From Aurantiacibacter sediminis (GTDB lineage Bacteria; Pseudomonadota; Alphaproteobacteria; Sphingomonadales; Sphingomonadaceae), in NCBI RefSeq assembly GCF_016019885.1, contig NZ_JAEANY010000001.1:744001-808000 (forward strand): a DNA stretch of 64,000 nucleotides, written 5' to 3'. Positions 25,796 to 33,877 of the stretch are shown here, piece after piece. The notes beneath the pieces were generated by a model that saw nothing but the letters and a program-made list of their open reading frames with translations, had not been told where the DNA came from and searched no databases. Positions within the stretch are counted from its first letter, which is position 1; each line of letters starts with the position of its first letter. The translations under genes and the position numbers were made by a program.

Positions 25796-28701
25796 TAACT
25801 TTCCGCCGGATCAGCGTTCCGACCGGTCAATTGCTTGGAATAGAACCAGCCGATCCCGATCAGGCTGAAGCCAAGGGCGATAAAGCTGACGACCCGCAAC
25901 AAGTCCTCCAGCCCTGCCGTATCGAGCAAAAACACCTTCAACACCGCAAGCACCATCAGCACGAGCGATCCAATGCGCCAGCGCCGCTGATCCTTGCGTG
26001 ACCCCCACAACAAGAAGCCTATTGCCAGCACGATGCCTGTGAGTGATCGGAGCAAGTCCTCGGTCTGGCTCATCGACGTCGAGATTAGAACACTGCCCGA
26101 AAAGGCATGGCGAAGTTCGCTCAGCGCCCAAAGCAGAATAAGCCCCATGATCGCAGCATCGCCCAATTGCCGCACCCGCATCCGCATGGCTCCCTCGCTC
26201 TGACAAGACAGCCACCAAGTGCCGAAACCGGCGACCAGATAGGCGGGCGCAAGCCAATTCAAGATCGGCAGCACACCGACCGCCTGCTCACTCCACAGCG
26301 GATTGTGCAGGATCAAGGTGAACCAGGCGAAATGCGCGAGGCCGGCGATAAGCAAGCCGATGCCAAGCATGCGTGAGACTGCAGCAAATCGTAGCATCGC
26401 TATGCCAGAGCCAATCAGGAGGATCTGCCAAAGCGTCCGCTCTGCCAGTCCCAATTGGGTGAAGGTGTCCAAACCGTCGATGCTGAAAAGCTGCTTCCAA
26501 AGCGAATGCACCACCACCGTGGCGCTGAATGCCGCCAATATGGCGAACGCCCGTTCCAGCTTTGGCCGGCCGGCAATACGCCATGTGGCGAAAATGCAGG
26601 CTCCGGCAAAAGGCAGAACGTACAGCAGCGCTTCATCCGTCTCGAGCACGTCCGATGCAAAAATCGGCATGCCGCCCGCCGCGCTCAGAGCGTGCACAGC
26701 CCACTCGCCCATGCGGAACAGGCCCCACAGGAAAGCGAGGCCGAGTGACGTGGCCCAGAGTCCCGTTCGCATGGGCAAGAACCAGAGCGCGGCAGTCGCT
26801 GCTATTGCGCAGCTCCATGCGAGGAGCTCGGCAGGCACAAATTGCGAAAGCGCGACGTAAGCGATCGCGATGAATATGGCCTCGGCGATCCGCAGGGGAA
26901 CACCCCGCCAATCGATAAAAGCGAGCGCCGCGAAGGGCAGGGCGGCGGCGCTCCACCGCGCGATTGCTTGCAGCAGATCGCGCTCACCATAGGGATCGCC
27001 AACTGCATAAGAGAGCTCGCGCCCGGTCGCGCCAGTCCCGATCAGCGTGAAGAGCGCAAGCGCCGCGAAGCCCCAAGCTGTCCCTGCGAGAGGAACGTCG
27101 TGCCGTCGTCTTAGCAGCTCGACAATCACCAGCGCTATCGCAGCAGCGCCGATGACTTCGGACCATTCGGGCAGCAGCGCATGTGTGGCGCCATAAGTTA
27201 GAATGGCAACGGCAGCGACGGGAAGCGCAATCAGCCGGGACAGCGTGCTGTCCTTCATCCAGAGACGCCCCGCGCCGAGCGCCACGACAGCGGCGAGCAG
27301 GATCAGCGTCGTCGCCAGCCAAGGCTGGAAAGCGTCGGTAAACGGAATCGCAAAGCGCGCGTGGTTCGCCCAGCCTAGGCCCACTGCGCCAAGGCTCAAC
27401 TGCGCAAGCTCCAGAGGCGTCGCGTGGTTTCGCCAAACCAGCATCAGCGGCAGGCCAAGGCCGATCAGCGCCAGCACCTGCGTGACCCGGGCGAATTCGG
27501 CAGGCGGCGCATCGGGCCAGATGAAGAGCAGCACCACGCCGAGGCCGAGAGCCATCGCATTGGCAACGCGCAGGCGATTCTCGCCCCAACTGAGTATCGC
27601 GAGCGCTGCGGCCAGCAGCAGATAAAGGCCCCATGTCAGTATGGAAAACTCCGCCAACGCCACCAGCGCGGCGAGTTGCACGGTCGCAATTGTACCCGCC
27701 ACGATCCGCATGAAGGGCAGCTCCGTCTCGCGCCCCAGGATCAGGGGCAACGCGGCGCCAAGGGCCAGCAGATACAGACCGATTGCCAATTGGTCGCTTG
27801 GCTCGGAGGATTGACCCAGCAGCATCAGCACGCCCCAGCCAAATCCGCCTGCCAGCGCAGATGCACCGAGCCAGCGATAGCCGAGCCGCCGCGCCGTCAA
27901 CGCAAGGCCTGCGGTAAGCAGAGCGAGATAGAAAGCGAGGACAGGCAGATTGGCATCTTCGCTCGCCACCAGCATGGGTGTTGCAAACCCGCCGACCAGG
28001 CCAAGCACGGCTGTCGGCAAGCCAAAGCGGAACGACAGCGCCAATGCGCCCGCCGTCACAAGTGCAAGTCCGCCAAACGCCACGCCCGGACCAATCAAGC
28101 CATATTGCGCACCGGCAAGATAGAAGGCGGCGTAGAGTGTGGCGATTCCAGCGCCTGCCAACGCTTGCCGCACGCGCGAATCGTTTACTCGCTCCTCAAA
28201 ACGATAAGCAGCCTCTGCTCCGGCAAGCAGCAGCAAACCGAACACGAAGCTCAGCGCAACGCGCACCTGCGGGCCGAGTAGACCCGCTTCGATTGAATAG
28301 CGAACGAGAAAAATGCCGCCGACAGCCAGCGCGATGCCGCCCGCCCAGATCGGCAGTTTTCGACCCAAAATGTCCTCGAAATCGATCTTGGGCAGGTTGA
28401 AATCGAAATTGCTCGGCTTCCGCCAGGAAGCGACAGGGTCGGGATCTGCCTCGCGCTCGACCGGTGGTGGCAGTTCTTCACTGATCGGTGCTTCAAGCGG
28501 CGCGCTGCGTGTAATCGTCCCGCGAGGTTCTTCGGGCGCAATCGTTCTCGGCTCCTCCAGCTTTTGCGGCTCGTCAATCAGTTCGGGAAGGTCGGAATAA
28601 TCGAATCGCTCGATCCGCTGCATCCGCGCTTCGAGTGCTTGCAGACGCGTGAACATGATCGCGACGATCACGCTTAGCCCGATTATGATCAGCCATTCCA
28701 T
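25795..28701 (-). CDS. DUF2339 domain-containing large membrane protein
   Basis: 968 residues. An N-terminal membrane helix (residues 3-16) is followed by a coiled-coil-like segment (TRLQALEARMQRIERF), a Pro/Glu-rich linker to about residue 100, and then roughly 25 or more consecutive helices. The second helical block begins LPIWAGGIALAVGGIFLVRYSIEAGLLGPQVRVA, the conserved opening of DUF2339 proteins. The family function is unknown; the size and topology suggest an envelope or transport role. It is the first of a run of minus-strand genes (folD, monooxygenase, cinA-like, DUF2339), but 62 bases separate it from the cinA-like gene, so cotranscription is uncertain. Confidence 0.85.
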   Translation of the reverse strand: MEWLIIIGLSVIVAIMFTRLQALEARMQRIERFDYSDLPELIDEPQKLEEPRTIAPEEPRGTITRSAPLEAPISEELPPPVEREADPDPVASWRKPSNFDFNLPKIDFEDILGRKLPIWAGGIALAVGGIFLVRYSIEAGLLGPQVRVALSFVFGLLLLAGAEAAYRFEERVNDSRVRQALAGAGIATLYAAFYLAGAQYGLIGPGVAFGGLALVTAGALALSFRFGLPTAVLGLVGGFATPMLVASEDANLPVLAFYLALLTAGLALTARRLGYRWLGASALAGGFGWGVLMLLGQSSEPSDQLAIGLYLLALGAALPLILGRETELPFMRIVAGTIATVQLAALVALAEFSILTWGLYLLLAAALAILSWGENRLRVANAMALGLGVVLLFIWPDAPPAEFARVTQVLALIGLGLPLMLVWRNHATPLELAQLSLGAVGLGWANHARFAIPFTDAFQPWLATTLILLAAVVALGAGRLWMKDSTLSRLIALPVAAVAILTYGATHALLPEWSEVIGAAAIALVIVELLRRRHDVPLAGTAWGFAALALFTLIGTGATGRELSYAVGDPYGERDLLQAIARWSAAALPFAALAFIDWRGVPLRIAEAIFIAIAYVALSQFVPAELLAWSCAIAATAALWFLPMRTGLWATSLGLAFLWGLFRMGEWAVHALSAAGGMPIFASDVLETDEALLYVLPFAGACIFATWRIAGRPKLERAFAILAAFSATVVVHSLWKQLFSIDGLDTFTQLGLAERTLWQILLIGSGIAMLRFAAVSRMLGIGLLIAGLAHFAWFTLILHNPLWSEQAVGVLPILNWLAPAYLVAGFGTWWLSCQSEGAMRMRVRQLGDAAIMGLILLWALSELRHAFSGSVLISTSMSQTEDLLRSLTGIVLAIGFLLWGSRKDQRRWRIGSLVLMVLAVLKVFLLDTAGLEDLLRVVSFIALGFSLIGIGWFYSKQLTGRNADPAES

Positions 28702-28763
28702 GATGCTGCGACCCCCGAGGCCGCGAGATTAGCGCCGCCTTACCGCTTCACAAGACAAAAGCG

Positions 28764-29528
28764 TCAGATGCCGCCGGGGGTGAAATCGAAGCCCTCTTCG
28801 CCGAGCGCTTCGCACAGAGTTTGAACTGCGCTTTCAAGCACTTCCTTGCTGGTGGAGCGGATTACGAAATTCGCCCCCACCCGGCCTTCGCGGAAGAAGG
28901 GATAGCTGCCGATCTGGCAATCATCGTGCCCGTCCTCGACCGCGCGCAGGATATCGGCGATTTCGCTTTCCTGCGCCCAGCAACCGATGGTTTCGGAAAT
29001 GAGCGGCCTGCCGCCTTCAAGCTGCCCGGTAAGACCCTCCAGCATCTGCGCGGTAATATTGGGCACGCCGGCCATCAGGAAGATATTGCCATGGCGAATC
29101 CCGGGAGCGCCCGAGATGCGGTTCTTGATGAGCTGCGCGCCGTCAGGAACGCGCGCCATGCGCAATCGCGCTTCGTTCAACCCGCCGGGCTTGCTGGCAT
29201 AGTAGGCTGCGAGCATGTCGCGCGCTTCGGGATGGATCACAACTTCGACGCCAAGCGCCCTCGCCACAGCATCCACCGTGATGTCATCATGCGTCGGGCC
29301 GATGCCGCCGGTGGTGAAAAGGTAGTCATGCGATTGGCGCAGAGCGTTGACCGCGCCGCCAATGGCATCGAGATCATCCGGCACCACGCGCACTTCATTC
29401 AGGCGAATGCCCTGCAGCTGTAGCCAGCTGGCGACCTGGGCAATGTTCCTGTCCTGCGTGCGCCCGGACAGGATTTCATCGCCGATAACGATCAGCGCCG
29501 CTGTCCAGATCTTGTCCGATGCCGTCAT
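28764..29528 (-). CDS. CinA-like competence/damage-inducible protein, molybdopterin-binding domain only
   Basis: 254 residues, matching the COG1058 N-terminal half of CinA. It shows ALIVIGDEILSGRTQDRNIAQVASWL at the start, the MoaB/MogA-like pocket LFTTGGIGPTHDDITVDAVARALG, and FLMAGVPNITAQMLEGL. The C-terminal nicotinamide-nucleotide amidase domain of full CinA (about 410 residues) is absent, so the product is probably a pyrophosphatase-like or pterin-fold protein of uncertain substrate. It starts 12 bases after the monooxygenase stop on the same strand, suggesting one transcript. Confidence 0.85.
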   Translation of the reverse strand: MTASDKIWTAALIVIGDEILSGRTQDRNIAQVASWLQLQGIRLNEVRVVPDDLDAIGGAVNALRQSHDYLFTTGGIGPTHDDITVDAVARALGVEVVIHPEARDMLAAYYASKPGGLNEARLRMARVPDGAQLIKNRISGAPGIRHGNIFLMAGVPNITAQMLEGLTGQLEGGRPLISETIGCWAQESEIADILRAVEDGHDDCQIGSYPFFREGRVGANFVIRSTSKEVLESAVQTLCEALGEEGFDFTPGGI

Positions 29529-29540
29529 GAAAGCGCGCGG

Positions 29541-31070
29541 TTATTCGGCGGCGATGGCAGAGTGATCGGCCTCGCCCTGATTGGCCGCCTCCGGCTGAGT
29601 AGCGCTGCTTGCGGCCTCGACCTTGTAAAAGCGCAGCACGCCGTCACGCACCGGGCGCTGGCGGAAATCGCGCACATCGGCGAGATATTCGTGCTTTAGC
29701 GACCACGGTCGATCCTTGCCGACCTTTGGCATCAGATTGCGCGCGCGCTGCAAATAACCGGAAGAATAATCCCACGGCTCGACCGTTTCGGGCTCATCTT
29801 CGGGCGCAAGTTCAGGCACGGCCACATTGGCGCCTGCCGCCGCCATGTCATTCAGCACATCGCAGGCATATTGCGCGTTGCAATCGGCACGCAGCGTCCA
29901 GCTGGCATTGAGATAGCCGAAAACGAAGCTGAGGTTCGGCATGTTGGAGAACATCGTGCCGCGGTAGAAATAGTGGTCCGTGAAATCGACCGGCTCGCCA
30001 TCTTTGCTGACCTGGACCTTGCCCGCCAGTGCAAGCTTCAGCCCGGTAGCGGTGATGACGATATCCGCAGGCAGGTAGTCGCCCGATTTCAGCTTGACGC
30101 CCGATGCATCGAAGCCTGCAATATGGTCGGTGACGATTTGCGCCTTTCCGCTGCGCATCGCCTTGTAAAGATCACCATCGGGGATCAGGCACAGGCGCTG
30201 CTCCCACGGATTATAGGGCGGCTCAAAATGCTTCGGATCATACAGTTCGCCCAGACTGTCCCGCTGCATGCCGCGCAGCTTGTCTGCCAGCTTTTGCGGG
30301 TTACGGCGCGAGAGGCTGAAGATGTAGGCGCGAAAGAGGATATTCTTGTGGCGCGTCATCCAATAGGCGACTTTTTCCGGGAACCAGCGGCGGAAACGGT
30401 GATCCCACTTGTCGCGGCGCGGCCCCTTGCCCATCCATGTGGGTGTGCGCTGAAGCATGGTGACGCTTTCGGCATCCTCGGCCATTGATGGCACCAGCGT
30501 GACGGCAGTTGCACCCGAGCCGATAACGACGACTTTCTTGCCGCTGTAATCGAGATCTTCGGGCCAAAATTGCGGGTGGATGACCTGCCCGCCAAACTTG
30601 TCCATCTCGGGGATCTGCGCATCATGCGGATTGTCGTAATCGTAATATCCGCTGCCGAAATAGAGCCAGCTCGCCGTGAGCGTGCTTTCCTTGCCATCCT
30701 TGTCGCGGCTGGTGATTGTCCAGCGCGCAGTGTCGCTGTCCCAATCGGCGCTCAGCACAGTCTCGCCGAAACGCATGTGCTCACGAATGCCGCGCTCATC
30801 CACGACGCGGTCGAGATATTCGAGGATCGCCGGGCCATCGGCAATCGCATCGTCATGTTTCCACGGCTCGAAACTGAAGCCAAGCGTGTGCATGTCCGAA
30901 TCCGAGCGTACGCCGGGATAGCGGAACAAATCCCAAGTGCCGCCAAGCTGATCGCGGCGATCGAGGATGACGAAGTCGCGATCCGGGCAGTGCATCTTCA
31001 TATGGCCAGCCATGGAAATGCCGGACAGGCCTGCTCCGATAATCAGGACGTCAGTGTCGGGCTTGCTCAT
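29541..31070 (-). CDS. Flavin-dependent monooxygenase, Baeyer-Villiger type
   Basis: 509 residues with two Rossmann motifs: FAD-binding LIIGAGLSGISMAGHM at residues 9-24 and NADPH-binding VVVIGSGATAVTL near residue 185. Between them FGGQVIHPQFWPED fits the Baeyer-Villiger fingerprint FxGxxxHxxxW exactly. Such enzymes insert oxygen into ketones or oxidise soft heteroatoms using NADPH and O2; the substrate cannot be read from the sequence. ATG 31070 (MSKPDTDV) is preferred to the ATG 12 bases earlier because it leads straight into the Rossmann strand. It lies between folD and cinA on the same strand; the neighbours do not point to a pathway. Confidence 0.9.
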   Translation of the reverse strand: MSKPDTDVLIIGAGLSGISMAGHMKMHCPDRDFVILDRRDQLGGTWDLFRYPGVRSDSDMHTLGFSFEPWKHDDAIADGPAILEYLDRVVDERGIREHMRFGETVLSADWDSDTARWTITSRDKDGKESTLTASWLYFGSGYYDYDNPHDAQIPEMDKFGGQVIHPQFWPEDLDYSGKKVVVIGSGATAVTLVPSMAEDAESVTMLQRTPTWMGKGPRRDKWDHRFRRWFPEKVAYWMTRHKNILFRAYIFSLSRRNPQKLADKLRGMQRDSLGELYDPKHFEPPYNPWEQRLCLIPDGDLYKAMRSGKAQIVTDHIAGFDASGVKLKSGDYLPADIVITATGLKLALAGKVQVSKDGEPVDFTDHYFYRGTMFSNMPNLSFVFGYLNASWTLRADCNAQYACDVLNDMAAAGANVAVPELAPEDEPETVEPWDYSSGYLQRARNLMPKVGKDRPWSLKHEYLADVRDFRQRPVRDGVLRFYKVEAASSATQPEAANQGEADHSAIAAE

Positions 31071-31109
31071 GCGCTGTTCCAATTCTTGCGTGTCATTCCG
31101 GGCGGCCGC

Positions 31110-32048
31110 CTAGTTCGGCAGGCTGCCTGATGCTGTAAATGTATGATGCCCGCTATCCCGGTCAATGTCACTATTGACATCGGTGTTCACACCGTAGGCG
31201 GCACGTGCGGCCTTCACCGTGTTGGACAAAAGGCAGGCAATCGTCATCGGGCCGACGCCGCCGGGTACGGGCGTGACGGCTTTCGCGTGCTGCACTTCGT
31301 CGAAGGCGACATCGCCCACCAGCTTGGTCTTGCCATCCTCGCCCGGAACGCGGGTAATTCCGACATCGATGATGACAGCGCCTTCCTTCACCCAGAAGCC
31401 GCGCACCAGACGCGGCGCGCCCGCTGCCGCCACGATGATATCTGCCTTGCGCACGATGTCAGGCAAGCCGTGGGTGTGGATATGCGTGACCGTAACGGTC
31501 GCCTCTTCCTCCAGCAGCAGGTTCGCGACCGGCTTGCCGACGATATTGGACTTGCCGATCACCACCACATCCTTGCCCGTCAGATCATCGATCACCGTAT
31601 GGATCAGTTTCATGATGCCGAGCGGCGTGCAGGGCACGATGCCGCCCGTGCCGGTCGAGAGGCGGCCGACATTCACCGGGTGGAAGCCGTCGACGTCTTT
31701 CTCAGGCACGATGGCCCCCAATACTTTGCCTGTGTCGATATGCTCAGGCAGCGGGACCTGGCACAGTATACCGTGCACTTCGGGATCGACATTGAGGCGC
31801 GCGATCAGGGTCAGCAGCGCTTCCTGCGTGATCGTATCGGGAAGGCGGTGCTCGCTTGAGCGGATGCCAACGCGCTCACACGCCTCGATCTTGCGGCGGA
31901 CATACACTTCGCTTGCCGGATCATTTCCAACAAGGATCACGGTCAGGCCTGGCGCAGGGTGGCCGGCAGCGACCAGCGCATCCACGTCTGCCTTGGTCTG
32001 CTCGTCGAGTTGGCCGGCAATTGCGCGTCCGTCTATGATATCTGCCAT
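31110..32048 (-). CDS. folD: Bifunctional methylenetetrahydrofolate dehydrogenase/cyclohydrolase
   Basis: 312 residues. FolD interconverts 5,10-methylene- and 10-formyl-tetrahydrofolate with NADP. Motifs: YVRRKIEACERVGI (catalytic Tyr and Lys), GILCQVPLPEHID, KDVDGFHPVNVGRL, GKSNIVGKPVANLLL (nucleotide loop) and TPVPGGVGPMTIACLLSNT. ATG 32048 is taken because MADIIDGRAIA is the canonical start; the open frame continues upstream without family similarity. About twenty extra C-terminal residues (SDIDRDSGHHTFTASGSLPN) extend beyond the usual end. The monooxygenase gene starts 39 bases downstream on the same strand. Confidence 0.95.
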   Translation of the reverse strand: MADIIDGRAIAGQLDEQTKADVDALVAAGHPAPGLTVILVGNDPASEVYVRRKIEACERVGIRSSEHRLPDTITQEALLTLIARLNVDPEVHGILCQVPLPEHIDTGKVLGAIVPEKDVDGFHPVNVGRLSTGTGGIVPCTPLGIMKLIHTVIDDLTGKDVVVIGKSNIVGKPVANLLLEEEATVTVTHIHTHGLPDIVRKADIIVAAAGAPRLVRGFWVKEGAVIIDVGITRVPGEDGKTKLVGDVAFDEVQHAKAVTPVPGGVGPMTIACLLSNTVKAARAAYGVNTDVNSDIDRDSGHHTFTASGSLPN

Positions 32049-32215
32049 CGGCGTAATCCTGCTTTTGCCATTCTCTGGCGAGCGCTGCGTACGCTCTTCT
32101 CTATAGGAGGTGTGGACGCGATTGGCACCCCTGCGGCGCACGATCACTGGCTTTCGTCCGCTTTTTCCGACACATTTTGGGGGAGGGCCCTGCCTCAAAC
32201 GAAAAGGAATCTTCG

Positions 32216-32902
32216 ATGCTCGTCTTCTGCCCAGGCCTCTTATGCGATTCGCGGGTTTTTGCGCCGCAAAAAGCGGCTTTTCCGGACGCGCTTTTGATCG
32301 ATGGCTTTGGCATAGCAGATTCGCTGGGGCAGATGGCGCGGCATGTGCTGGCGCTGGCGGATGAGCGCGGTGAAACGCAATTGCAGCTCTTCGGCCATTC
32401 GATGGGCGGGCGGGTCGCTGCCGAGGTTCTGCGCATCGCGCCAGACCGGGTAACGCATTTGGCTCTCGTTTCGAGCGGTCTCAGCCCCGCGATGCCGGGT
32501 GAAGCTGAGAAACGCGAGTCGATGCAACGCTTCGGTTATGAGAAAGGATATGAGGCGCTTGTGGACCGGTGGATGGGAATCCTCTTGTCAGAAGATGAAA
32601 CAGGCGCGCCCTATGCCGATAATTTTCGTGCCATGTGCATCGCGCAAGGCCAGGCCGTATTCGACGCGCATAACAGGGCGTTGCTCGCCCGCCCGCCATT
32701 CGCCGAACTGCTAAGCGCGTTCACTGGCCCCGTGCTGAGCATGACGGGCGAGCATGATCGCATGGCACCACCTGCCGAGCATGAAGCGATTGCAGAGCAC
32801 GCGCCAGTTTCCGCATTGCTGGTGATCGAAGGCGCGGCACATCTGATTACCCTCCAGCGCGCGGAAGAGGTCAATACCGCCATCGCGCGCTGGCTGGCGT
32901 AA
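32216..32902 (+). CDS. Alpha/beta hydrolase
   Basis: 228 residues. It has the nucleophile elbow GHSMGGR with Ser62, an acid in TGEHDRMAPP (Asp near residue 185) and a His in EGAAHLITLQ (near residue 211), so the triad is complete. An oxyanion-region FCPGLLCDSRVF opens the fold. There is no signal peptide, so it is probably cytosolic. The substrate is unknown; esterase or small-molecule hydrolase is all that can be said. AAGGA precedes the ATG by about 7 bases. It is divergent to folD, and the next gene on this strand follows after 56 bases containing a small hairpin. Confidence 0.85.
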   Translation: MLVFCPGLLCDSRVFAPQKAAFPDALLIDGFGIADSLGQMARHVLALADERGETQLQLFGHSMGGRVAAEVLRIAPDRVTHLALVSSGLSPAMPGEAEKRESMQRFGYEKGYEALVDRWMGILLSEDETGAPYADNFRAMCIAQGQAVFDAHNRALLARPPFAELLSAFTGPVLSMTGEHDRMAPPAEHEAIAEHAPVSALLVIEGAAHLITLQRAEEVNTAIARWLA

Positions 32903-32923
32903 AGCGGCTCAGTTCTTTTGCTT

Positions 32924-32940
32924 GCAAGACAGCGTCTTGC
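32924..32940 (+). repeat. Small perfect hairpin upstream of a secreted-protein gene
   Basis: GCAAGAC and GTCTTGC around AGC, lying 18 bases before the ATG at 32959. There is no T-tract, so it is more likely a leader structure or chance than a terminator. Confidence 0.35.
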
Positions 32941-32958
32941 TGCGGCACAAGCTTTGCC

Positions 32959-33777
32959 ATGTTGAAGCGGATCGCCATTCTCATCGCCGCCTTGCTGGCA
33001 TTCCCGGCGCAGGCTCTTGCCAATGATCTGGAAGGTGCCTGGGCGCTGAAGATTGACGACGCGATAATCTTCATTTTCGAGCTCGATCAGGCCGAAGACG
33101 GAGCATGGAGTGGTAGCTGGACAAGGCCTGCCGAATTCGGAACCAATGGCGCCGTCTTTGGGCGGATAAGCGGATCGACCACCCTTCAGGCCGTTGGCGG
33201 AGCCGAACGCGACGGCGCCGTCCGGTTGGTCTTCCGTGAGCGAGGACAATCAAACGTCTTCCAGTTCGAACAGACCGGCGAGCACCAGGTGCGCATGACC
33301 TATGTCGATACGCCGCTCGAGCCATTCCCGCTGATCCGCGTTGCCCCGGGCTCGGCGATCGGCCCTTTCGAAGAGGGCCGGATTTACGATCGCGACAATG
33401 CGGTGACCGAGGAGCCGTATGTCGACATCGTGCCAGATGCAGAAGAAGCGAGCGAACAGCCTGAAGAGATGACCGAACGCGATGGCCTGAGCGATGATTT
33501 TCTCACCGATCTCGATGAGGCACGAGCTTCGGAAGAAACGGATGCAGCCATTGAGAGCGCATCCTCCGAAGAAGTGGCCGAGGAGCGCGCTTGCGAAGAC
33601 CTGCGGGGGGACACTCCGCCAACTGCCGCTGAACTCGACGCCTTGTGGGGCGATGATTACGAAGCGATTGGCAGCGGCCTCGATATCCGGGAATATACGC
33701 TCAGTAATGGCGACACCGCTCGCGTGACGATCTTGGGTGAACGCATTTACGTCAATCGTTGCGGCGCTGAGGATTGA
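32959..33777 (+). CDS. Secreted acidic protein of unknown function
   Basis: 272 residues. A clear signal peptide (MLKRIAILIAALLAFPAQALA) is followed by a beta-rich domain of about 110 residues (LEGAWALKIDDAIIFIFELDQ, GSWTRPAEF, RLVFRERGQSNVFQF) that resembles small lipocalin-like or secreted barrel domains. A Glu/Asp/Ser-rich low-complexity stretch spans residues 150-215, and a short C-terminal domain has two Cys residues (RACEDL, VNRCGAED). I do not recognise the family. Its position just before a TonB receptor on the same strand could mean a shared role, but the 100-base gap leaves that open. Confidence 0.6.
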   Translation: MLKRIAILIAALLAFPAQALANDLEGAWALKIDDAIIFIFELDQAEDGAWSGSWTRPAEFGTNGAVFGRISGSTTLQAVGGAERDGAVRLVFRERGQSNVFQFEQTGEHQVRMTYVDTPLEPFPLIRVAPGSAIGPFEEGRIYDRDNAVTEEPYVDIVPDAEEASEQPEEMTERDGLSDDFLTDLDEARASEETDAAIESASSEEVAEERACEDLRGDTPPTAAELDALWGDDYEAIGSGLDIREYTLSNGDTARVTILGERIYVNRCGAED

Positions 33778-33877
33778 TCCGCCTTGAGTATGAAGCAGGA
33801 ACGCCCGTAGCTGTCACGTTTTGGTTGTGCGGCGGCCCGCGCCCTGACAATTTCCCCACTCGTCTGGAAGATCCATC

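Noticed and set aside
33778-33877. Cobalamin riboswitch or Fur box before the TonB receptor at 33878
   Set aside because: The 100-base gap is too short for a cobalamin riboswitch and shows no Fur-like palindrome; only a single TGTCA half-site is present.
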